Of a stretch of DNA of 14,954 nucleotides, positions 7,219-13,838 are shown piece after piece. Position 1 is the stretch's first letter; each line of letters opens with the position of its first letter. Made by a program: the position numbers and the translations under genes. The DNA lies in contig JAOZLI010000005.1 in NCBI GenBank assembly GCA_029934915.1, forward strand, positions 10,594-25,547. The letters run 5' to 3'. This DNA is from Desulfocapsa sp. GTDB lineage: Bacteria; Desulfobacterota; Desulfobulbia; Desulfobulbales; Desulfocapsaceae. Under the pieces are notes generated by a model. That model worked only from the letters and a program-made list of their open reading frames with translations. It was not told the DNA's origin and did no database searches.

Positions 7219-7854
7219 TCAGGGTGCTAAGCGCTCCACGTTCCATTCATTATTAAGGTTTGTATATAAAAAACGATCGTGAAGACGATTTTCCCGTCCC
7301 TGCCAGAACTCAATGGAAGTCGGTTCCACCCGATACCCGCCCCAGAATGAGGGCAAGGGAATTTCTCCAGTACCAAACTTTGCCTTCATATCTGAAAAAC
7401 TTTTTAGCAGCAATTGACGGGAAGATATTATTTTACTCTGGGTGGATACCCAGGCCGCAATCTGCGAATCACGAGGACGGGTAATAAAATAACGAGCAGA
7501 TTCGACAGCAGTTATGGCTTTGGCACTGCCATTGATGGAAATCTGTCGCTCAAGATCCAGCCAGACAAAATGCAGATTAACCAATGGGTTTTCACGAATC
7601 TCAGCCGCCTTACGACTCTTCTGGTTCGTGAAAAACACAAAACCGTTTTCATCGTAATACTTGAGTAACACCGTGCGTTGACTTGGCTGACCGTTTGCTG
7701 CGACAGTGGCAAGAACCATGGCATTGGGATCTGGAATATTGGTATCCTTGGCCTGGTTAAACCAGTGAGAAAACTGCGCCATGGGATCATCGAGCAGATC
7801 ATCTCTTTCAAGGCCGCTTTTTAAATACTCTCTTCGAAAATGACTTATATCCAT
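7219..7854 (-). CDS. pdxH: Pyridoxamine 5'-phosphate oxidase
   Basis: This 211-residue FMN homodimer oxidises pyridoxine or pyridoxamine 5'-phosphate to pyridoxal 5'-phosphate, in vitamin B6 synthesis and salvage. FMN- and substrate-binding features include RTVLLK (60-65), FFTNQKSRKA (74-83), QISING (104-109), SQIAAW (130-135) and EFWQGR (182-187). The C-terminal signature is RLHDRF (190-195) followed by WNVERLAP at the end. The full length matches the E. coli enzyme (about 218). The start has a good ribosome site, AAAGGA, about 8 bp upstream. The enzyme classically uses oxygen as electron acceptor, so its presence hints at oxygen exposure or another acceptor if the host is an anaerobe. It follows the nitroreductase gene by 42 bp on the same strand, and its stop faces the PilZ stop 15 bp away. 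Confidence 0.96.
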   Translation of the reverse strand: MDISHFRREYLKSGLERDDLLDDPMAQFSHWFNQAKDTNIPDPNAMVLATVAANGQPSQRTVLLKYYDENGFVFFTNQKSRKAAEIRENPLVNLHFVWLDLERQISINGSAKAITAVESARYFITRPRDSQIAAWVSTQSKIISSRQLLLKSFSDMKAKFGTGEIPLPSFWGGYRVEPTSIEFWQGRENRLHDRFLYTNLNNEWNVERLAP

Positions 7855-7896
7855 CTTTTTTTCCTTTCTTGTAAACGCTTACCAGTAGGTGAACGC

Positions 7897-8430
7897 TTAC
7901 TCCTTTTTTCCAAACTGTTCGTAATGTAATCGCTCACGAAGCAATGTTGAACCATCGTGCCCCTGAGCTTCATTTTTAGGATAGCCAATAGCGATGATAG
8001 TCTGTACTTCCATTCCTTTTGGCACACCCAATATTTCAGCAGCCCTTGCTGATGCGCTTTGCTCTTCATTATACTCACGTAGCCGCAGTTGTATCCAGCA
8101 ACTGCCAAGACCAAGATCGGTGGCTTCAAGATGCAAGAGCATTGAAGCAATTGAACAATCTTCCACCCAGACATCACAACTTGCGGGATCCGCACAAACA
8201 ACAATGGCAAGCGGAGCCTTCTTTAAAAATGCAGCGCCATGAGGTTTCGATGTCGACAGGGCCGCAAGGGTATCTTTATCCTGCACAATTACAAAATGCC
8301 AAGGATAGAGACTTCTTGAGGAGGGTGAACGCAGAACGGCCTCAACGAGCAGATCTATTTTCTCCTGTTCCACTGCCTTCTCCTGAAACTGACGGATGGA
8401 TCTGCGTTTTCGTAGTAAATCTATAAACAT
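7897..8430 (-). CDS. Nitroreductase-family FMN oxidoreductase
   Basis: This 177-residue protein has the N-terminal FMN-phosphate-binding signature RRSIRQF (9-15) and SPSSRSLYPWHFVIV (35-49), which packs on the flavin in small nitroreductases. The rest of the fold is also visible: KKAPLAIVVCAD (70-81), the helix VEDCSIASMLLHLEATDLGLGSC (89-111) in the dimer interface, and AIGYPK (147-152). Such enzymes reduce nitro groups, quinones or other acceptors with NAD(P)H; the real substrate cannot be told from sequence. It probably forms a two-gene unit with pdxH, and both products use FMN. No clear Shine-Dalgarno sequence precedes the ATG at 8430. The stop codon TAA sits inside an 18-bp-period repeat between the two genes. 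Confidence 0.9.
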   Translation of the reverse strand: MFIDLLRKRRSIRQFQEKAVEQEKIDLLVEAVLRSPSSRSLYPWHFVIVQDKDTLAALSTSKPHGAAFLKKAPLAIVVCADPASCDVWVEDCSIASMLLHLEATDLGLGSCWIQLRLREYNEEQSASARAAEILGVPKGMEVQTIIAIGYPKNEAQGHDGSTLLRERLHYEQFGKKE

Positions 8431-8742
8431 TATTTTATCTCATGGGAAGGGATGGTTTATGAGCACAAGAGCAAAAACGAAACTCACGGTACGCTCGGGA
8501 GCTTGTCCGAGAACAATCGGAAGTATAATACTAAAACCAAACAAAAGATATTAGTGATTTGCTTGTTTGGAGAAGGAACTATTACACCAGTATTCTGCTG
8601 TTTTTTTGATATTGCTGTTTTAATGAGAGTAGAGTAAAAATATATATGTATGATTTCTTGTCACTTAGGACAGGTGACAGAGGGATCTGGCTGGACTTGA
8701 CTGCGCTGTTACACTCCTATCACCGGCTCTCATTATATTCTC
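8431..8742. promoter_or_regulatory. Divergent intergenic region upstream of the glycan operon
   Basis: This 312 bp gap separates the leftward nitroreductase gene from the rightward glycosyltransferase operon. Visible structure: a perfect 8-bp inverted repeat CCAAACAA (8537-8544) / TTGTTTGG (8563-8570) with an 18-nt loop; AGTAT/ATACT around 8522-8532; CTCGG/CCGAG around 8494-8511; and TGTCAC (8659-8664) / GTGACA (8674-8679). A weak sigma-70-like pair for the operon is TTGCTG (8612-8617) and TAAAAA (8635-8640), 17 bp apart, matching consensus at only 3/6 and 4/6. A 31-codon ORF is listed separately. No known riboswitch or RNA gene was recognised, and no poly-T terminator follows the 8-bp stem. 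Confidence 0.35.
8459..8554 (+). CDS. Possible small basic protein, 31 codons (doubtful)
   Basis: An ATG at 8459 opens 31 codons, starting MSTRAKTKLTVRSG and ending KPNKRY before TAG. It is preceded by a good ribosome site, AAGGGA (8447-8452), with 6 bp spacing, which is better than that of several clear genes in this window. The peptide would be very basic, with eight Lys or Arg residues and a single cysteine. It has no recognisable domain, membrane segment or signal. Its end overlaps the 8-bp inverted repeat at 8537-8570, so the stretch may instead be an RNA leader or decayed sequence. Length this short arises easily by chance; the case rests only on the ribosome site. Confidence 0.15.
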   Translation: MSTRAKTKLTVRSGACPRTIGSIILKPNKRY

Positions 8743-8745
8743 GTG

Positions 8746-9765
8746 ATGCAAAATTCTATATCGCTTATAATCCCCACTGACAAAGTGGATAGTTGCTTTC
8801 AGCAATGCCTTAAAAGTATTGAAAAATGCAACCCTCAGCCGTTGGAAATCATCATTGTTGTTGATGGTGATACAGGACAACCGCAACCCCATATTGATGG
8901 GATCGCTGCAAAAGTCATTTACCTTCCGGTCCGTGGAGGGCCGGGCCGAGCAAGAAATGTGGGGGCCGCAGAGGCCAGCGGAGATATTCTATTTTTTGTG
9001 GATGCCGACGTTCTTCTTCCGGAAAACATCTGCCAGAGCATTGACAGTGCTTTTTCGCTGATACCGCCACCAGATGCTGTTTTTGGTTCCTATGATGACA
9101 AGCCGCCTGCTCAGAATGCGGTTTCGCAATATAAAAATCTGCTGCACCATTACACCCACCAGCATTCCAGTAGTGACGCGTTCACGTTCTGGTCAGGTTG
9201 CGGAGCTATAATGAGGCACCGCTTTATTGAACTGGGGGGCTTTAACGAGGAGTATCTGCAACCATCCGTTGAAGATATCGAACTGGGCTATCGTCTGAAA
9301 CAGATCGGCCGCACCATTCTCCTCGATAAAAACATTAAAGTGACCCATTTAAAAAAATGGTCCCTGTCAACAATGGTTAATACCGATTTTTTCCACCGGG
9401 CTATCCCCTGGAGCAGACTGATTTTTCAGTACGGCACAATGCATAATGACATGAACATCAACCTGAAAAGCAGAATGTCTGTTGCATCGAGTTCTCTTAC
9501 TCTGCTTTGTATTTTACTCGTTACAGTCAACACATTATTTCTCCCAACGGCGGCCCTGTTCTTCTTTCTATTTCTTATTGTGAACAGGGAAATATTTCTT
9601 TTTTTTCTGAAACAAAGAGGAGTGTTCTTTGTATTGCAGACAATACCCCTCCATTTTCTCTACTCTCTTTTGAGTTCCCTTGCCTTTTGCATTGTTTTTT
9701 TTCAGCTTCAGGTGATAAAAAAGGCTGGAGCGATGAGAAAAAGAAGACTATTTTCACCTGAATAG
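8746..9765 (+). CDS. Family 2 glycosyltransferase with C-terminal membrane segments
   Basis: This 339-residue inverting GT-A enzyme would transfer a sugar from a nucleotide sugar at the cytoplasmic membrane face. The N-terminal GT2 domain (about 5-225) shows SLIIPT, EIIIVVDGD, the RGGPGRARN nucleotide-binding loop and the metal-binding FVDADV, with aspartates at about 86 and 88. It also has SGCGAIMRHRFIELGGF and VEDIELGYR, whose E-D pair is the usual acceptor or base region. Hydrophobic segments at about 245-285 and 293-322 probably form two to four membrane passes, ending in a basic tail (MRKRR). Acceptor and donor cannot be told. The start is ATG 8746; GTG directly before it (8743) is possible, and neither has a ribosome site. 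It is the first gene of the plus-strand glycan operon. Confidence 0.9.
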   Translation: MQNSISLIIPTDKVDSCFQQCLKSIEKCNPQPLEIIIVVDGDTGQPQPHIDGIAAKVIYLPVRGGPGRARNVGAAEASGDILFFVDADVLLPENICQSIDSAFSLIPPPDAVFGSYDDKPPAQNAVSQYKNLLHHYTHQHSSSDAFTFWSGCGAIMRHRFIELGGFNEEYLQPSVEDIELGYRLKQIGRTILLDKNIKVTHLKKWSLSTMVNTDFFHRAIPWSRLIFQYGTMHNDMNINLKSRMSVASSSLTLLCILLVTVNTLFLPTAALFFFLFLIVNREIFLFFLKQRGVFFVLQTIPLHFLYSLLSSLAFCIVFFQLQVIKKAGAMRKRRLFSPE

Positions 9766-9781
9766 CCAATTGCATTCAGTC

Positions 9782-10738
9782 ATGTCTACATATCCTTCCT
9801 CCCCCCTTTTGAGCATCGGCATGCCGGTTTACAACGGTGCTAATTTTATCGAAAAAGCAATAAAGTCCATTCTCTGCCAGTCTTTTACAGACTTTGAACT
9901 CATAATCTGTGATAATTCATCCACAGATAATACGGCTGAAATATGTAAAAAAGTTATTCAAAGAGACAAACGTGTACGTTATTTCAGAAACGGGAAAAAT
10001 ATTGGTGCCGCACCTAATTTTAACAAAGTTTTTCATATTGGAACTGGCAAGTACTTTAAATGGGCAGCCCATGACGATGAACTTGCCCCGGAGTATCTGG
10101 GAAAATGCATAGAATTACTAGAAAATAATCAAGACTTCATTCTCTGTCATTCTCAAGTGAATATAATCAACGAGAGAGGAGCAGTGATCAGGCACGACCA
10201 CATAGCCTCTTCCCCCCTTGCTTCTGACAGTGCTTCGGAACGCTTTAATGCTCTTATTCGTACAGATCTTGATATCTATGAGGTCTTTGGGGTAATACGG
10301 AGGGAGATTCTTCAAAAAACCCGGCTCATAGGCAGTTATATTGCCTCAGATCGTTCCCTCCGGGCAGAACTTGGTCTGCATGGTAAATTTGCTATTCTTG
10401 CAGAGTCCCTGTTTCTCTGCAGGCACCATCCGGAAAGATCGATCTGCGCCATGCCTGCTCACCACATGCGTGGACAATGGTTTGATCCGAAATGTAAGGA
10501 CAGGTTTGTTTTTCCTCACTGGCGAATTTTGTCAGAATATTTTAAATGTATTTATCGTATTGAACAATTACCAATTCGGGAAAAATTTACCTGCCAAACA
10601 GCAGTTTTAAAATGGCTGGGCGTGCATCAGAACTGGGCCAGACTTTTTGCTGATCCCATACTTATCTTTTTTCCGGGACTGGGAAACGCTTTCATCCGAC
10701 TTGGTGAGTATCTTACTGAAAGAGAAAAAAAGGGGTAA
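9782..10738 (+). CDS. Family 2 glycosyltransferase, soluble or peripheral
   Basis: This 318-residue protein has a GT-A family 2 domain at about 8-215. It opens with LLSIGMPVYNGANFIEKAI, then QSFTDFELIICDNSSTDNT with the nucleotide-contacting aspartate (D44). NIGAAPNFN (73-81) and the metal-site equivalent AAHDDE (95-100) follow. YIASDR (187-191) probably supplies the catalytic aspartate. After the domain comes a 100-residue tail without clear transmembrane passes, though about 290-303 is hydrophobic. It differs from the preceding enzyme by lacking multiple membrane segments. The frame also opens at a TTG (9770), but the ATG at 9782 is preferred; neither has a strong ribosome site. It lies 16 bp after the first glycosyltransferase, so co-transcription is likely. 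The donor sugar may be the product of the following three genes (inference). Confidence 0.9.
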   Translation: MSTYPSSPLLSIGMPVYNGANFIEKAIKSILCQSFTDFELIICDNSSTDNTAEICKKVIQRDKRVRYFRNGKNIGAAPNFNKVFHIGTGKYFKWAAHDDELAPEYLGKCIELLENNQDFILCHSQVNIINERGAVIRHDHIASSPLASDSASERFNALIRTDLDIYEVFGVIRREILQKTRLIGSYIASDRSLRAELGLHGKFAILAESLFLCRHHPERSICAMPAHHMRGQWFDPKCKDRFVFPHWRILSEYFKCIYRIEQLPIREKFTCQTAVLKWLGVHQNWARLFADPILIFFPGLGNAFIRLGEYLTEREKKG

Positions 10739-10776
10739 CTGACGGGAATGAGGGACTGGATTTGTCTGGAAAAAGT

Positions 10777-11553
10777 ATGAAAGCTGTTATCCTGGCCGGG
10801 GGAAAGGGGCGTCGTATGTGTGCTGAAAGTACAAACCTGCCTAAACCCCTGGTTACCATAGGTGGGATCCCCATTATCTACCATATCATACACTACTTCC
10901 AGATGTATGGAATAAACGAGATTGTTATAGCTGTCGGCTATCAGTCCACACAGGTTGTTGCTACTCTGTTGGAGTATCTAAAGTCCGTTAATAAAACTGT
11001 TCAACTGAAAGAAACACCCCTGTGTACCACTCTCTATGTCCCTGATACCTCCTTGATGATACAAATGGTTGATACTGGTTTAGACACTCCCACTGGAGGA
11101 CGTTTAAGACAAATTCGTCCTTATCTTACTGCTGAACCCTTTTTCCTGGCCTGGTGTGATGGATTGTCCGACATGCGACTTGACAAAATGCTGGATTTCC
11201 ATAAAAGTCATAGCTGTCTCGCAACTGTCGCAGCCGTGCATCCACGGTCACGATTCGGCATTATGGAGCTCACGGGTAATGAAATCACCCATTTTCGGGA
11301 AAAACCACAAATGACAGACAGATGGGTCAACAGCGGGTACGCTATCCTTCAACCAGAAGCACTTGATTATATCAAGAGTGATAAAGAACAATGGGAAGCA
11401 GCCCCCATCAACCGATTAATAAAGGATCATCAACTTATGGCCTGGCAGCATAACGGGGAGTGGCAGTGTATGGATACGTTGGGGGACTGGGAATATCTGG
11501 AGGAGCTATGGAACTCCGGCTCAGCCTTCTGGAGGAGTGAACCGCAACCATGA
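10777..11553 (+). CDS. Sugar-1-phosphate nucleotidyltransferase, glucose-1-phosphate cytidylyltransferase (RfbF) type
   Basis: This 258-residue enzyme would activate a hexose-1-phosphate with an NTP to give an NDP-sugar. The nucleotide-binding loop LAGGKGRRM (6-14) and the PKP motif with catalytic K23 are present. VDTG plus TGGRL (98-110) and the metal aspartate in CDGLSD (127-132) follow. Family resemblance to RfbF runs to the C-terminus: RFG (159-161), FREKP (173-177), NSGY (185-188) and CMDTLGDWEYLEELW (231-245). RfbF makes CDP-glucose, but the sequence is divergent in places (AAVHP in place of the usual segment before RFG, NSGY for NGGF), so the exact base and sugar are open. The ATG at 10777 gives the family-typical MKAVILAGG. 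A TTG at 10762 with AGGGA 6 bp upstream is the alternative. Confidence 0.88.
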   Translation: MKAVILAGGKGRRMCAESTNLPKPLVTIGGIPIIYHIIHYFQMYGINEIVIAVGYQSTQVVATLLEYLKSVNKTVQLKETPLCTTLYVPDTSLMIQMVDTGLDTPTGGRLRQIRPYLTAEPFFLAWCDGLSDMRLDKMLDFHKSHSCLATVAAVHPRSRFGIMELTGNEITHFREKPQMTDRWVNSGYAILQPEALDYIKSDKEQWEAAPINRLIKDHQLMAWQHNGEWQCMDTLGDWEYLEELWNSGSAFWRSEPQP

Positions 11554-12575
11554 AAATTCTTGTAACCGGCCATCAAGGCTATATCGGTTCCCTTTTAACT
11601 CCCATGCTCACGGCTCTCGGCTACCAGGTTCAAGGGCTCGACAACGACCTCTACGAAGCGTCACTTTTCGGTCAGGCTCCTGCTCCTGTCCCCTCTATGC
11701 GCAAAGACATTCGAGATGTAATAATCGAAGATGTGGCAGGCTGTGATGCAGTGATCCATCTAGCTGGCCTTTCCAATGATCCCCTGGGTGACCTTAATCC
11801 GGAATTGACCATGGAAGTGAACTATCTGGCCACAGTGCGGCTAGCGGAGATGGCCAAAGAGGCGGGAGTGAAACACTTTCTATTTGCCTCATCCTGTAGT
11901 ATTTACGGAGCCTCCGGTTCAGATATGATCGATGAGAATTCCCCTGTGAATCCGGTCACCCCCTACGCTCACTCCAAGATCCTCGCTGAACAACGCCTTT
12001 CGGATCTGGCAGACAGCCACTTCAGTCCCGTTTTTTTCAGGTGTGCCACTGCGCATGGTTATTCCCCGAGGATTCGTTTTGATCTGGTGGTGAATAACCT
12101 TGTCGCCTGGGCATATACTGAAGGAAGGATTTTGATCAAAAGCGACGGCAGCCCCTGGCGCCCGTTTGTACATATTGCGGACATCTGTCGGGCATTTATC
12201 GCGGTTCTGAATGCGCCTATTACATCTGTGCATAATCAGGTCTTCAATGTTGGCGAGACAGGTGAAAACTACCAGATTCGTCAGGTTGCGGAATTCGTAA
12301 AACAGATTGTGCCTGACTGTCAGCTTGAATATTCTTCAGATGCCGGGCCGGATAAACGCTGTTACAGAGTGTCCAGTGCAAAACTAGCTGCCATCCTACC
12401 ATCATTTGTCCCTGAATGGACGGTGGAGAGATCCATCCGGGATTTATTGCATTTTTATATTTCTTTTGCTCTGCAACAGGGAGAGTTCGAAGGGCCGAAA
12501 TATAACCGTATTGCCCATCTTCGGGAACTTATGCGTACCGGCAAGCTTGACAAAGACCTGCGCTGGATAAAATAA
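11550..12575 (+). CDS. NAD-dependent epimerase/dehydratase (extended SDR), nucleotide-sugar type
   Basis: This 341-residue cytoplasmic enzyme probably modifies the nucleotide sugar. The N-terminal NAD-binding loop GHQGYIG (7-13) follows MKILVT. An HLAG segment (70-73) and SSCSIYG (114-120) supply the active-site serines, and the catalytic pair is Y139/K143 in YAHSK. The nucleotide-sugar-binding half includes RPFVHIAD (204-211) and FNVG (232-235). It resembles sugar 4-epimerases and reductases encoded beside C-methyltransferases. The reaction (epimerase, 4,6-dehydratase or 4-ketoreductase) cannot be fixed from sequence alone. The ATG overlaps the stop of the nucleotidyltransferase gene by 4 bp (ATGA) with GGAGGAG upstream, so the two are translationally coupled and likely act in sequence. 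Confidence 0.9.
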   Translation: MKILVTGHQGYIGSLLTPMLTALGYQVQGLDNDLYEASLFGQAPAPVPSMRKDIRDVIIEDVAGCDAVIHLAGLSNDPLGDLNPELTMEVNYLATVRLAEMAKEAGVKHFLFASSCSIYGASGSDMIDENSPVNPVTPYAHSKILAEQRLSDLADSHFSPVFFRCATAHGYSPRIRFDLVVNNLVAWAYTEGRILIKSDGSPWRPFVHIADICRAFIAVLNAPITSVHNQVFNVGETGENYQIRQVAEFVKQIVPDCQLEYSSDAGPDKRCYRVSSAKLAAILPSFVPEWTVERSIRDLLHFYISFALQQGEFEGPKYNRIAHLRELMRTGKLDKDLRWIK

Positions 12576-12595
12576 TCTCTTTTCTCAATGGTCGT

Positions 12596-13837
12596 ATGAA
12601 CGAAAACGCCTACAGCATTGAAACAGTTTGCCGATCTTGCAGGGCTCAGAATCTAAAACCGATTCTTTCCCTTGGGACACCACCCATTGCTGACCGCCTT
12701 CTGAATAAAGGAGAGCTGCACAAGGCTGAACTTTTCGTCCCACTGAACCTTGTCTGGTGTCCCGACTGCAGCCTGCTTCAGATACGAGAAACGGTTACCC
12801 CGGAAATACTCTTTCAGCAAGATTACCCCTATTATTCATCAGTTTCAAAGACCTACTCCCTGCATGCGAAAAATTATGCCCAGGAAATACAGCAACGCAA
12901 GTCTCTGGACTCCTCGGGACTGGTTGTTGAGATAGCCTGTAATGATGGATATATGCTTACTCATTTTGTCAAGGAGCAGATACCTGTCCTGGGGATTGAT
13001 CCAGCGGCAGGACCAGCTGCTGCTGCGAGGAAGAAATCTATTCCGGTTATCGAAGACTTCTTCAACCTGCAAATGGCAAAAGAACTCGCCTCAAAAAACA
13101 ACTACGCCGATGTAATCATAGCAAACAATGTGGTTGCTCACGTTCCTGACCCCAATGCAATAATAGGGGCAGCAGCACATATTCTCAAGGATAACGGCCT
13201 GATGACCGTTGAAGTTCCCTGGCTTGGTGACCTTCTTGGCAAATGTGAATTTGACACCATTTACCATCAGCATTATTGCTACTTCTCTCTCAAGGCCCTG
13301 GATATTTTGTTTCGTCGCAATGGGCTTTTTATTAATGACGTACAACATCAGCCAGTACAGGGGGGATCTCTGCGCCTTTTCGTCAATAAATATAAAGCCA
13401 GCTCCCCGGCAGTGGAGGAACTTCTGCAGCAAGAAGAGGAGAGTGGCTTTTCATTGATTCATCCCTATCACGAGTTTGTCGACAAGATACACGCAGTCCG
13501 TACTGCCCTGAAGACATTATTGACAAACCTGCGACAACAGAACAAAACCATCGCTGCTTACGGGGCCGCAGCCAAGGCTGCGACCTTACTCCATTACTGT
13601 GGAATAGGGCATGATGATCTTCTCTGGATAGTCGATAAAAATCAGATCAAGCATGGCATGTTTATGGGGGAGAATCATCTGCCCATTTTCCCTGTGGAGA
13701 AACTCCTCAGCGAACAACCGGATTATGTCCTCCTGCTTTCATGGAACCTGAGCGATGAAATCCTACAGCAACAGCAAAGTTATCGTGAACGGGGCGGACG
13801 TTTCATACTCCCTATACCTTTTCCCAAGGTCATCTGA
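12596..13837 (+). CDS. Zinc-type sugar C-methyltransferase (TylC3/NovU-like three-domain family)
   Basis: This 413-residue enzyme probably adds a methyl group from S-adenosylmethionine to a carbon of a keto nucleotide sugar, making a branched sugar. The N-terminal zinc-binding domain has four cysteines, CRSC (C12, C15) and CPDC (C55, C58). The central methyltransferase domain has EIACNDGYM (112-120), LGIDPA (132-137) and [10 protein letters not shown] (176-185). The active-site segment IYHQHYCYF (222-230) follows. The C-terminal domain has [13 protein letters not shown] (320-332) and VDKNQIKHG (346-354), typical of the family. The family active site as I recall it reads YHEH; here Glu is Gln (Q225), a possible functional change. 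The gene starts 20 bp after the epimerase stop without a clear ribosome site. Confidence 0.9.
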   Translation: MNENAYSIETVCRSCRAQNLKPILSLGTPPIADRLLNKGELHKAELFVPLNLVWCPDCSLLQIRETVTPEILFQQDYPYYSSVSKTYSLHAKNYAQEIQQRKSLDSSGLVVEIACNDGYMLTHFVKEQIPVLGIDPAAGPAAAARKKSIPVIEDFFNLQMAKELASKNNYADVIIANNVVAHVPDPNAIIGAAAHILKDNGLMTVEVPWLGDLLGKCEFDTIYHQHYCYFSLKALDILFRRNGLFINDVQHQPVQGGSLRLFVNKYKASSPAVEELLQQEEESGFSLIHPYHEFVDKIHAVRTALKTLLTNLRQQNKTIAAYGAAAKAATLLHYCGIGHDDLLWIVDKNQIKHGMFMGENHLPIFPVEKLLSEQPDYVLLLSWNLSDEILQQQQSYRERGGRFILPIPFPKVI

Positions 13838-13838
13838 T

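Noticed and set aside
7845..8210. Minus-strand open frame of 121 codons between pdxH and the nitroreductase
   Set aside because: It overlaps the nitroreductase gene in a different frame and shows no domain or plausible start.
8019..8426. Long plus-strand open frame of 135 codons
   Set aside because: It lies wholly antisense to the nitroreductase gene, whose full set of family motifs is on the minus strand. It is a shadow frame.
8537..8575. Inverted repeat considered as an intrinsic terminator
   Set aside because: The 8-bp stem is A+T-rich with an 18-nt loop and no run of T follows on either strand, so it is not a standard terminator.
8692..8707. Possible sigma-54 promoter (GG-N10-GC) before the glycan operon
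   Set aside because: Only the GG and GC dinucleotides fit; the flanking consensus (CACG and TT) is missing, and this pattern is frequent by chance.
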